A stretch of 32,500 nt of DNA from Cryptomeria japonica (GCF_030272615.1 NW_026729320.1:60001-92500), one strand, 5' to 3'. Numbered from the stretch's first letter, positions 10,021 to 18,652 are shown. Notes: generated by a model not told the origin, from the letters alone. Numbers and translations are program-made.

Positions 10021-11231
10021 CAAGGTGGGTGTTGAGGTGCGTGCCGAGGTGGGTGGGTGCTAGGGTGCGCTCCATGGTGGGTGCCAGGGTGGGTGCGTGC
10101 TAGGGTGGATTCCAAAGAGGGTCATAGGGTGGGTGCCAAGGTGGGTTGGTGATATAGTGGGTTCAAAGGTGGGTACTAGGGTGGGTTCCAAGGTGGGTCA
10201 CAAGTTGGGTGCCAGGATGCGTGGGTGTTAGGTTGGGTGCCAAGGTGGGCTCCTGCGTGGGTGGGTGCTAGGGTGGGTTTCAAGGTGGACGCGAGGGCGG
10301 GTGCCAAGGTGGGTAACAAGTTGGGTGTTAGGATGGGTGAGTGCTAGAGTGGGTGCCAAGGTGGGTGGGTGCTAAGGTGGATGCCAAGGTGGTTCACAGG
10401 GTGGGTGGGTTCTAGGGTGAGTTCCAAGGTGGGTCACAGGTTTAGTGCTAGGGTGCGTGTCAAGGCGGGTGTCGAGGTGCCTGGGTGCTAGGGTGTGGAT
10501 GCCAATGTGGGTCATAGGGTGGGTACTAGGGTGGGCTGCAATGTGGGTGCCAAGGTGGGTAACATGCTCGGTTGGTTCTAAATTGGGTGTCAGGGTGGGT
10601 GTGCACCCACCTTGCCCGAGGTGGGTGCCAAGGTGCCAGTGTGGGTGGGTGCTAAGGTGGATGCCAAGGTGGGTGAGAAGGTGGGTGATAGGTTGAGTGG
10701 TAGGATGGGTGGGTGCCAAGATGGGTCACAGGGTGGGTGCAAGGGTGGGTAGGTGCTAGGGTTGGTGTCAGGGTGGGTGGGTGCTAGGTTGGGTTCCAAG
10801 GTGGGTGCGAGGGTGAGTGTCAAGGTGGGTCACAGGTTAGGTGCTAGGATGGGTGAGTGCTAGGGTGCAAAGGTGCCAGGGTGGGTGCTAGGATGGGTCG
10901 ATGCTAGGGTGAGTGGCAAGGTGGGTCCACAAGTGTCAAGGTGGGTGCCGAGGTGGGTGCCAACTTGGGTTCCAAGGTGGGTGCCAAGTGGGCGACTGCT
11001 ATGGTGGATGCCAAGGTGGGTCACGGGGTGGGTGCCAAGTTGCTAGGTTGTGTTCCAAGGTGGGTGCCAACGTGGCTGCTAGGGTGCGTGGGTTAAAGGG
11101 TGTGTCACAACGTGGGTGCCAGGATGGGTGCGCACCCACACTGGCCAAGACGGGTGCAAGGTTGGGTTCCAAGCCCGGTCACAGGCTGGGTGCTAGGATG
11201 GGTGGGTGCCAAGGTGGGCACCAGGGTGGGT
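10021..11231. repeat. G-rich GGTGGGTGCCAAGG minisatellite outside the 5S array
   Basis: Continuous degenerate 10-20-bp repeats of the type GGGTGGGTGCCAAGGTGGG and GGGTGGGTGCTAGGGTGGG. G is concentrated on the + strand, which has potential G-quadruplex runs, for example 10399-10417 (three T-separated GGG runs, then TTCTA and GGG). It contains two short CACCCACC inversions, at 10608-10612 and 11130-11136. CpG is sparse compared with the flanking GGTGCGCACC sequence. The same minisatellite continues into the first 5S unit. No gene is seen. Confidence 0.88.
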
Positions 11232-11244
11232 GCACCCACCCTGG
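11221..11244. repeat. 24-bp perfect palindrome at the left boundary of the 5S array
   Basis: Positions 11221-11244 form a perfect palindrome; its left half is CCAGGGTGGGTG. Sequence to the right matches every 5S-unit start, whereas sequence to the left differs from the unit ends. At internal unit junctions only the right half (CACCCACCCTGG) is kept, preceded by CACCAAGG. The array boundary therefore falls within this palindrome. Confidence 0.9.
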
Positions 11245-11740
11245 CCAAGGTGGGTCACGGGGTGGGTCCTAGGGTGGGTAACAGGGTGGGTACTAAGGTG
11301 CGTGCCAAGGTGGGTCATGGGGTGGGTGCCAAGGTGGGCACCAGGGTGGGTGTGCACCAACCCTAGCCAGGGTAGGTCACGGGGTGGTTGTCGGGGTGGG
11401 CGTCAAGGAGCCAAGGTGGGTGGCAAGTAGCCAAGTTGCGTGCCAAGGTGGGTGTCGGGGTGGGTGCCAAGGATCCAAGGTGGGTGCCAAGGAACCAAGG
11501 TGGGTGTCTGGGTGGGTGCCGAGGTGGGAGCCAGGGTGGGTCCCAAGGTGAGTGCAAAGGTGGGTGCCAGGGTCAAGGTGAGTGCCAATGTGGGTTCCAA
11601 GGTGCCAGGGTCAGGGTGAGTGCCAATGTGGGTTCAAAGGTGCTAAGTTGGGTGCGAGGTTGGGTGCGAGGGTGGGTGGGTGCCAAGGTGTGCTAGGTGG
11701 AAGCCCGGGTGGGTCGGCATCCCATGGGTGTCGAGTTGGG
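11245..11740. repeat. G-rich minisatellite inside unit 1 (upstream of 5S)
   Basis: About 500 bp of GGTGGGTGCCAAGG-type repeats at the start of each unit, the same family as 10021-11231. Counterparts are at 17280-17775, 23389-23884 and 29423-29918, nearly without change. A decayed copy of the boundary palindrome (GGGTGGGTGTGCACCAACCC) sits at about 11344-11365 and at the matching place in each unit. Confidence 0.88.
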
Positions 11741-11744
11741 TGCC

Positions 11745-12105
11745 TGATGGGTGCTTCTTGTCAAGTTTTAGTCGTCGGGACTCATTTCGAGCCTTAGAGG
11801 TCGTTTCTTGTCCAGTTGCCCTGTCTTCGACCTGGGAACCCAATTTTGGTCCTCGGGTCCCATTTTTTTTTGTCTCGCATCCCACTTTTGGCCTGTGGCC
11901 TTTTCGGGGTCGATTCTCGTTTTGGGCATCAGAGCATGTTTCTTCTCCTAAAACCCAATATTTGTTTATTAAGTCTCGGAACACATTTTTGTTCTCGTGG
12001 ACCCATCATGGGTCTTGGAACGCATTTGTGGTCCTTGGGTCCCATTTTGCATCCCGAAACTTGTGTTTTGGTGCTTGATCCCTATTTTGGGTGCCCACCT
12101 TGCAC
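11745..12105. other. T-rich segment upstream of 5S (unit 1)
   Basis: A 360-bp segment of different composition, with T runs and little CpG. It has its own degenerate 25-40-bp internal repeat: GGTCCTCGGGTCCCATTTTT (11839), TCGGAACACATTTTTGTTCT (about 11975), TTGGAACGCATTTGTGGTCC (12015) and CTTGGGTCCCATTTTGCATC. Copies are at 17780-18140, 23889-24249 and 29923-30283. Frames of 113-163 codons cross it on both strands but run into the flanking repeats and show no recognisable domain. Origin unknown. Confidence 0.7.
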
Positions 12106-12453
12106 CAAGTGCGCACCCGGGGCAAACCGAGCGCCTTGGTGCACCGGGGCAAGATCGAGCGTGCACCCGAGGCGCCCCGAACATGCACCAAGGTGCACTC
12201 GGCCCACATGTGAGCGCAGGTCGTTGCGCCCGAGGTGGTGTGTGGGCACCGCGTTGCAGACGGGACACTGCACGCACACGACGCCCCGTCCAGGTGCACG
12301 CACGTAGGCCGGGCCGGGTGCACACCCGACGCCCTAGCAAGGTGCGCGCACCCGGGCAGGGCTCACACTTGGCGAACGGGGCGCACTTCGCGAGGGAGGG
12401 TGTGCACCTCGACGGGGGTGGGTGGCCGGGGTGGATTCGCACGTGGGTCGCGG
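12106..12453. other. GC-rich 5' flank of the 5S gene (unit 1)
   Basis: About 350 bp of GC- and CpG-rich sequence with GGTGCAC, GCGCACCCGGG and GCCCGAGG words, not clearly tandem. It is repeated in each unit (18141-18488, 24250-24597, 30284-30631) with almost no change. No gene or known element is recognised. Confidence 0.7.
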
Positions 12454-12486
12454 TTTGCTAAGTACACACTGCGACAAGCTCATAAC
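12454..12486 (+). promoter_or_regulatory. 5S copy 1 upstream promoter region
   Basis: The 33 bp before the gene are identical in all four copies. C at -1 fits the usual plant 5S pattern. GCGAC at -16 to -12 may be the GC element, and GCTAAGTACA at about -30 to -21 is the only candidate for the TATA-like element, without a true TATA. Roles follow from position, not measured activity. Confidence 0.6.
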
Positions 12487-12605
12487 GGGTGCGATCATAC
12501 CAGCGTTAGTGCACCGGATCCCATCAGAACTCCGCAGTTAAGCGCGCTTGGGCCGGAGTAGTACTAGGATGGGTGACCTCCCGGGAAGTCCCGGTGTTGC
12601 ACCCT
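12487..12605 (+). rRNA. 5S rRNA: 5S ribosomal RNA gene, copy 1
   Basis: Complete 119-nt plant-type 5S rRNA gene, from GGGTGCGATCATACCAGC to GTGTTGCACCCT. The product is the 5S RNA of the cytosolic large ribosomal subunit, made by Pol III with TFIIIA. The termini can pair (GGGTGC with GCACCC), as helix I requires. Internal control elements are intact: box A at 50-64 (12536-12550, AGTTAAGCGCGCTTG), intermediate element at 67-72 (12553-12558) and box C at about 80-97 (12566-12583, beginning AGGATGGGTGACC). Position 80 is A here, but G, G and C in the other copies. A T run follows, though the first terminator is interrupted. It is the array-edge copy and looks functional by sequence. Confidence 0.98.
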
Positions 12606-12617
12606 TTCTTAGTTTTT
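12605..12617 (+). terminator. Pol III terminator of 5S copy 1, interrupted first T run
   Basis: The gene end reads CCCTTTCTTAGTTTTT. The first T run (12605-12607) is only three and broken by C; the second (12613-12617) is TTTTT. Pol III normally needs at least four T, so ending probably relies on the second run, giving a slightly longer 3' trailer. Confidence 0.8.
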
Positions 12618-13051
12618 CGCCGGGCGTCGCAATGCTATTTGAATAAACCTTTTGCCCGTTTGCGTTCTCGTCGGGGCCGGGCCGGGCCGGGGTGCGCTGC
12701 CCGCACTACCGCGCGCGCGGGGGGCGACACCGAGCGCGCACCCGAGGCGCCCCGAGCACACAGGCCACGGTGCAACCCGGGCGTTGTGCGCGCACCCCGG
12801 TGCGCCCGAGGTGCTGCGCGCGCACCCAGGTGAAATCGGTGTGCACCTCGGCCAGTGCGCGCTCGGTCGAGTCGCGCACGTTGGCCAAGGTGCACGGTGA
12901 TGTTTCTTACTCTAAGGTTCCGCACCAGACGCCCGGGACAGGTGAGCGAAGCTGGGCGGGGCCGGGTGCGCGGCCGGGGCAGGTGCACGCAGCTGGAGAG
13001 AGCTTTGGAGCACACCAGAGGTGCGCACCTTGGAGCACACTTCGGAGCGCA
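12618..13051. other. GC-rich 3' flank of the 5S gene (unit 1)
   Basis: CGCCGGGCGTCGCAATGC and GAATAAACC, then about 400 bp of CpG-rich sequence with GGGCCGGGCCGG and GCGCGCGCGG runs and GGTGC words. The six-G run at 12719-12724 is five G in the other units. Matching segments lie at 18653-19085, 24762-25194 and 30796-31228. Small frames on both strands lack coding character. Confidence 0.7.
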
Positions 13052-13171
13052 CCAATGATGCGCTCCATTCAAAAGTTTCCTGAAAAGGCAAAAAAAGTTG
13101 AGATTATAGAATTTCCCACTTGAGAGATTGTAAAAAAAAAAAATTTAAAATGAAGGAAACGCGGGTGCCAA
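13052..13171. repeat. Diverged AT-rich island after the 5S flank (unit 1)
   Basis: ATGATGCGCTCCATTCAAAA, TCCTGAAAAGGCAAAAAAAG, then a run of A (13129-13142) with TTTAAAATGAAGG and ACGCGGGTGCC. It follows the plan of the five islands at 15274-17250 (ATGCGCT, ..CAGAAAAGGCAAAA, TTTTAAAATTT, ACGCGGGTGCCA) but is diverged and lacks the paired TTCCGTTTT arms. Copies are near 19086-19205, 25195-25314 and 31229-31348. Confidence 0.75.
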
Positions 13172-15273
13172 GGTGTGCGCGCCCGGGTGCGCAGCCCAGC
13201 CAAGGTGTGCGCACCAAGGCGCCCACCCTGGCGAAGGTGCACGCAAGGTGCGCACCCGAGGCAAACCGGACAATTAACCCAACTTTCGACTTCGCGCGCA
13301 CCTGCGCACCTTGGAGCGCACTTCGGAGCGCTCCTTGTTGCGCACCAATCTTGGGCACCTCGGAGTGCACCATGGCGCCCACCAAGGTGCGCACCCGGGG
13401 CAAACCGAGCTCCGACTTCGTGCGCACCTTGGAGCGCACGAAAGGTGCGCACCATGGCGCCCACCAAGGTGCGCAGCCCAGCCAAGGCGTGCGCATCAAG
13501 GTGCGCACCCTGGCGAAGGTGCGCACCCGGGGCAAACCGAGCTCCGACTTCGTGCGCACCTTGGAGCGCACAAAGGGTGCGCAACCCAGCCAAGGTGTGC
13601 GCACCCCGGGCAAACCGAGCTCCGAATCGTGCGCACCTTGGAGCACACTTCGGAGCCCTCCTTGGTGCGCACCGATGTTGCGCACCTCGGAGCGCACCCG
13701 GGGAAAACAATGCAATTAACCCGACTTTCGACTTCGTGGGCACCTCGGAGCGCTCTCGGGTTCGCACCTCGGAGCACACCGAGGTGCGCACCTTTGATGC
13801 GCTGCCTTCACCAATTTCCAGAAAAGGCAAGAAAACATTGAGAAGGTGTGCGCACCGAGGTGCCCACCCTGGCGAAGGTGCACGCGAGGTGCGCACCCGG
13901 GGCAAACCGGGCTCCGACTTCGTGCACGCCATGCTGCGCACCTTGGAGGGCCATGGTGCGCACCTTGGAGCACACTTCGGAGCGCTCAATGGTGCCCAAC
14001 CCAGCCAAGGTGCCCACCGCGGCGAAGGTGCACGCGAGGTGCGCACCCGGGGCAAACCGGGCTCCGACTTCGTGCACGCCGCACCTTGGAGCACACTTCG
14101 GAGCGCTCCTTGGTGCACACCAGGGCGCGCAACCCAGCCGAGGTGCCCACCCCGGCGAAGGTGCACGCGGGGTGCGCACCCGAGGCAAACCGGGCTCCGA
14201 CTTCGTGCACGCCATGGTGCCCACCGCGGCGAAGGTGCACGCGAGGTGCGCACCCGGGGCAAACCGGGCTCCGACTTCGTGCACGCCGCACCTTGGAGCA
14301 CACTTCGGAGCGCTCCTTGGTGCGCACCAGGGCGCGCAACCCAGCCGAGGTGCCCACCCCGGCGAAGGTGCACGCGAGGTGCGCACCCGGGGCAAACCGG
14401 GCTCCGACTTCGTGCACGCCATGGTGCCCACCGCGGCGAAGGTGCACGCGAGGTGCGCACCCGGGGCAAACCGGGCTCCGACTTCGTGCACGCCGCACCT
14501 TGGAGCACACTTCGGAGCGCTCCTTGGTGCGCACCATGGTGCCCACCAGGGCGCGCAACCCCGCCGAAGGTGCACGCGAGGTGCGCACCCGGGGCAAACC
14601 GGGCTCCGACTTCGTGCACGCCGCACCTTGGAGCACACTTCGGAGCGCTCCTTGGTGCGCACCAGGGCGCGCAACCCCGCCGAAGGTGCACGCGAGGTGC
14701 GCACCCGGGGCAAACCGGGCTCCGACTTCGTGCACGCCATGGTGCGCACCAGGGTGCCCACCGCGGCGAAGGTGCGCACCCGGGGCAAACCGGGCTCCGA
14801 CTTCGTGCACGCCGCACCTTGGAGCACACTTCGGAGCGCTCCTTGGTGCGCACCAGGGCGCGCAACCCAGCCGAGGTGCCCACCCCGGCGAAGGTGCACG
14901 CGAGGTGCGCACCCGGGGCAAACCGGGCTCCGACTTCGTGCACGCCATGGTGCCCACCGCGGCGAAGGTGCGCACCCGGGGCAAACCGGGCTAGGACTTC
15001 GTGCACGCCGCACCTTGGAGCACACTTCGGAGCGCTCCTTGGTGCGCACCATGGTGCCCACCAGGCCGCGCAACCCAGCCAAGGTGTGCGCACCAAGGTG
15101 CACGCGAGGTGCGCACCCGGGGCAAACCGGGGTCCGGCTTCGTGCACGCCGCACCTTGGAGCACACATCGGGGCGCTCCCGGGTTCGCACCGGCGTTGCG
15201 CACCGTGGTGGGCACCTCGGAGCGCACCGTGGTGGGCACCTCGGAGCACACCAAGGTGGGCAGCGAGGTGCGC
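13172..15273. repeat. GGTGCGCACC-based tandem modules (unit 1)
   Basis: About 2.1 kb of tandem modules with the core GGGGCAAACCGGGCTCCGAC, TTCGTGCACGCC and GCACCTTGGAGCACACTTCG. Two module types alternate: a 74-bp form starting ATGGTGCCCACCGCGGCGAA (for example 14421-14494) and a longer form of about 130 bp with GCGCTCCTTGGTGCGCACCA. A truncated AT island lies at 13790-13846. The perfect palindrome GGTGCGCACC recurs throughout, and CAATTAACCC..TTTCGACTTCG occurs at 13271 and 13713. Frames of 300-766 codons run through it in several frames on both strands and are not credible genes. Confidence 0.93.
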
Positions 15274-17266
15274 ACCTTTGATGCGATGCCTTCACTAATT
15301 TCCATAAAAGGCAAAAGAAAACGAGATTTTAAAATTTCCGTTTTGAAAGATAGTGAGAAAAAGGGAATGCTGGTGCCATCTTGAGCCCGCCCTGGTGCGC
15401 AGCCCAGCCAAGGTGTGCGCACCAAGGTGCCCACCCTGGCGAAGGTGCGCGCCCGGGCAATTAACCCAACTTCCAACTTCGCGCGCGCCAGGGTGGGAGC
15501 GCACCCAACAACCGGGCCTGGGAAGAGCCAATGCGAGAAACCCCACCAAACGCTCTGACAAAAAAAGAGGGGGCGCTCCAGTAACCCCGCTTCGGAGCGC
15601 ACCCTGGGCAAACCCAGCCAGGGTGCCCACCCCGGCCAAGGTGCAGGCGAGGTGCGCACCCGGGGCAAACCGGGCTCCGACAACGTGCACGCCGCACCTT
15701 GGAGCACACTTCGTAGCGCTCCCGGGTGCGCACCTCAGAGCACACCAAGGTGGGCAGCGAGGTGCGCACCTTTGATGCGCTGCCTTCACTAATTTCCAGA
15801 AAAGGCAAAAAAAAGAGGAGATTTTAAAATTTCCGTTTTGAAAGATAGTGAAAAAAACGGAACGCGGGTGCCATCTTGAGCCCGCCCGGGTGCACAGCCC
15901 AGGTAAGGTGCCCACCCTGGCAAAGGTGCGCACCCGGGCAATTAACCCTACTTCCGACTTCGTGCGCGCCAGGGTGGCAACCGGGCCTGGGAAGAGCCAA
16001 TGCGAGAAACCCCACCAAACGCTCCGACAAAAAAAGAGGCGGCGCTCCAATAACCCCGCTTCGGAGCGCAGCCGGGGCAAACCCAGCCAAGGTGCCCACC
16101 CCGACGAAGGTGCACGCGAGGTGCGCACCCGGGGCAAACCGGGCTCCGACAACGTGCACGCAGCACCTTGGAGCACACTTCGAAGCACTCCCGGGTGCCC
16201 ACCGGCGTTGCGCACCGTGGTGGGCAGCGAGGTGCGCACCTTTGATGCGCTGCCTTCACTAATTTCCAGAAAAGGCAAAAAAAAATGAGATTTTAAAATT
16301 TCCGTTTTGAAAGATAGTGAAAAAAACGGAACGCGGGTGCCATCTTGAGCCCGCCCTGGTGCGCAGCCCAGGCAAGGCATGCGCACCAAGGTGCCCACCC
16401 GCGGTGCACACCCGGGGCAAACCGGGCTCCGACTTCGTGCAGGCCGCACCTTGGAGCACACTTCGGAGCGCTCCTTGGTGCGCACCATGGTGCCCACCAG
16501 GGCGCACCCGGGGCAAACCGGGCTCCGACTTCGTGCACGCCGCACCTTGGAGCACACATCGGAGCGCTCCCAGGTTCGCACCAGCGTTGCGCACCTTTGA
16601 TGCGCTGCCTTCACTAATTTCCAGAAAAGGCAAAAAAAAACGATATTTTAAAATTTCCGTTCTGAAAGATAGTGAAAAAAACGGAACGCGGGTGCCATCT
16701 TGAGCCCTTCCTGGTGCGCAGCCCAGGCAAGTTGTGCGCACCAAGGTGCCCACCCTGGCGGAGGTGCGCGCCCGGGGCAAACCGGGCTCCGACTTCGTGC
16801 ACTGCATGGTGCCCACCAAGGCGCGCAACCCAGCCAAGGTGCCCACCGCAGCGAAGGTGCACGCGAGGTGCGCACCCGAGGTGCACACCCGGGGCAAACC
16901 GAGCTCCGACTTCGTGCACGCCGCACCTTGGAGCACACTTCAGAGCGCTCCTTGGTGCGCACCAGGGCGCGCAACCCAGCCAAGGTGCTCACCCCGACGA
17001 AGGTGCACGCGAGGTGCGCACCCGGGGCAAGCCGGGCTCGGACTTCGTGCACGCCGCACCTTGGAGCACACATCGGAGCGCTCCCGGGTTCGCACCAGCA
17101 TTGCGCACCTTTGATGCGCTGCCTTCACTAATTTCCAGAAAAGGCAAAAAAAAAAAAAAAACGAGATTTTAAAATTTCCGTTTTGAAAGATAGTGAAAAA
17201 AACGGAACGCGGGTGCCATCTTGAGCCCGCCCTGGTGTGCAGCCCAGGCAAGTTGTGCGCACCAAG
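15274..17266. repeat. Five AT-island modules, 355-514 bp each (unit 1)
   Basis: Islands begin ACCTTTGATGCG at 15274, 15768, 16238, 16593 and 17107. Each reads CCTTCACTAATTTCCAGAAA, AGGCAAAAAA, GATTTTAAAATTTCCG, GAAAGATAGTGAAAAA, ACGGAACGCGGGTGCCATC and TTGAGCCCGCCCTGGTGC. TTCCGTTTT (15831-15839) can pair with AAAACGGAA (15854-15862); the right arm is changed in island 1 and the left arm in island 4. The A run of island 5 is 16 (17146-17161). Islands 1 and 2 are followed by a shared segment with CCTGGGAAGAGCCAATGCGA (from about 15518 and 15988). Confidence 0.93.
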
Positions 17267-18488
17267 GCACCCACCCTGGCCAAGGTGGGTCACGGGGTGG
17301 GTCCTAGGGTGGGTAACGGGGTGGGTACTAAGGTGCGTGCCAAGGTGGGTCATGGGGTGGGTGCCAAGGTGGGCACCAGGGTGGGTGTGCACCAACCCTA
17401 GCCAGGGTAGGTCACGGGGTGGTTGTCGGGGTGGGCGTCAAGGAGCCAAGGTGGGTGGCAAGTAGCCAAGTTGCGTGCCAAGGTGGGTGTCGGGGTGGGT
17501 GCCAAGGATCCAAGGTGGGTGCCAAGGAACCAAGGTGGGTGTCTGGGTGGGTGCCGAGGTGGGAGCCAGGGTGGGTCCCAAGGTGAGTGCAAAGGTGGGT
17601 GCCAGGGTCAAGGTGAGTGCCAATGTGGGTTCCAAGGTGCCAGGGTCAGGGTGAGTGCCAATGTGGGTTCAAAGGTGCTAAGTTGGGTGCGAGGTTGGGT
17701 GCGAGGGTGGGTGGGTGCCAAGGTGTGCTAGGTGGAAGCCCGGGTGGGTCGGCATCCCATGGGTGTCGAGTTGGGTGCCTGATGGGTGCTTCTTGTCAAG
17801 TTTTAGTCGTCGGGACTCATTTCGAGCCTTAGAGGTCGTTTCTTGTCCGGTTGCCCTGTCTTCGACCTGGGAACCCAATTTTGGTCCTCGGGTCCCATTT
17901 TTTTTTGTCTCGCATCCCACTTTTGGCCTGTGGCCTTTTCGGGGTCGATTCTCGTTTTGGGCATCAGAGCATGTTTCTTCTCCTAAAACCCAATATTTGT
18001 TTATTAAGTCTCGGAACACATTTTTGTTCTCGTGGACCCATCATGGGTCTTGGAACGCATTTGTGGTCCTTGGGTCCCATTTTGCATCCCGAAACTTGTG
18101 TTTTGGTGCTTGATCCCTATTTTGGGTGCCCACCTTGCACCAAGTGCGCACCCGGGGCAAACCGAGCGCCTTGGTGCACCGGGGCAAGATCGAGCGTGCA
18201 CCCGAGGCGCCCCGAACATGCACCAAGGTGCACTCGGCCCACATGTGAGCGCAGGTCGTTGCGCCCGAGGTGGTGTGTGGGCACCGCGTTGCAGACGGGA
18301 CACTGCACGCACACGACGCCCCGTCCAGGTGCACGCACGTAGGCCGGGCCGGGTGCACACCCGACGCCCTAGCAAGGTGCGCGCACCCGGGCAGGGCTCA
18401 CACTTGGCGAACGGGGCGCACTTCGCGAGGGAGGGTGTGCACCTCGACGGGGGTGGGTGGCCGGGGTGGATTCGCACGTGGGTCGCGG

Positions 18489-18521
18489 TTTGCTAAGTAC
18501 ACACTGCGACAAGCTCATAAC
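18489..18521 (+). promoter_or_regulatory. 5S copy 2 upstream promoter region
   Basis: Identical to the 33 bp before copy 1: C at -1, GCGAC at -16 to -12 and GCTAAGTACA at about -30 to -21. Confidence 0.6.
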
Positions 18522-18640
18522 GGGTGCGATCATACCAGCGTTAGTGCACCGGATCCCATCAGAACTCCGCAGTTAAGCGCGCTTGGGCCGGAGTAGTACT
18601 GGGATGGGTGACCTCCCGGGAAGTCCCGGTGTTGCACCCT
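18522..18640 (+). rRNA. 5S rRNA: 5S ribosomal RNA gene, copy 2
   Basis: Complete 119-nt 5S rRNA gene, identical to copy 1 except position 80 (18601), which is G, so box C begins GGGATGGGTGACC. Box A (18571-18585) and the intermediate element (18588-18593) are unchanged. It starts 6035 bp after copy 1. It is followed at once by an unbroken six-T run, the strongest terminator form in this array. G at position 80 is shared with copy 3 and, from memory, is usual in gymnosperm 5S. Confidence 0.98.
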
Positions 18641-18652
18641 TTTTTAGTTTTT
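18640..18652 (+). terminator. Pol III terminator of 5S copy 2, T6 plus T5
   Basis: CCCTTTTTTAGTTTTT: T run of six (18640-18645) directly at the gene end and a second of five (18648-18652). Both meet the usual Pol III requirement. Confidence 0.85.

Larger units (their letters stand above)
11232..17266 (+). repeat. 5S rDNA unit 1, 6035 bp, left edge of the array
   Basis: First full tandem unit. The 5S gene starts 1256 bp into it and is followed by 4661 bp of spacer to the unit end. Sequence from 11232 matches 17267, 23376 and 29410 onward in strict register. Private differences include A at 5S position 80, a six-G run at 12719-12724 (five in the others), T in CTTGTTGCGCACC near 13337, CCCGAGGCAAACC near 14178 and TTGTCCAGTTGCC near 11815. 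More private changes than the inner units fits weaker homogenisation at an array edge. Confidence 0.95.

Noticed and set aside
10021-11740. Telomeric or interstitial telomere repeat
   Set aside because: Words are GGTGGGTGC and GCTAGGGTGGG; the plant TTTAGGG repeat is not present in tandem.
11680-12461. Frames of 132-163 codons over the T-rich segment and 5' flank
   Set aside because: They are unique-looking but start or end in minisatellite or GGTGC repeats, overlap each other on both strands and match no family I recognise.
12487-12605. 5S-derived retroelement (Cassandra-type TRIM) instead of a true 5S gene
   Set aside because: The 5S is full length with intact internal promoter and 3' T run, sits in a tandem array, and no LTR ends, primer-binding site or polypurine tract is visible around it.
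13069-15249. Long open frames (726, 707, 495, 477 codons) on both strands, and equivalents in later units, up to 766 codons at 19103-21403
   Set aside because: They overlap in several frames on the same DNA, consist of low-complexity RTRGKPGSDF or CAPRCAP-type repeats set by the DNA modules, change length between near-identical units and have no domain. GC-rich stop-poor repeats explain them.
17143-17161. Poly(A) tail of a SINE or processed pseudogene
   Set aside because: The A run is part of the AT island repeated five times per unit, without a Pol III box A/B head or target-site duplication.
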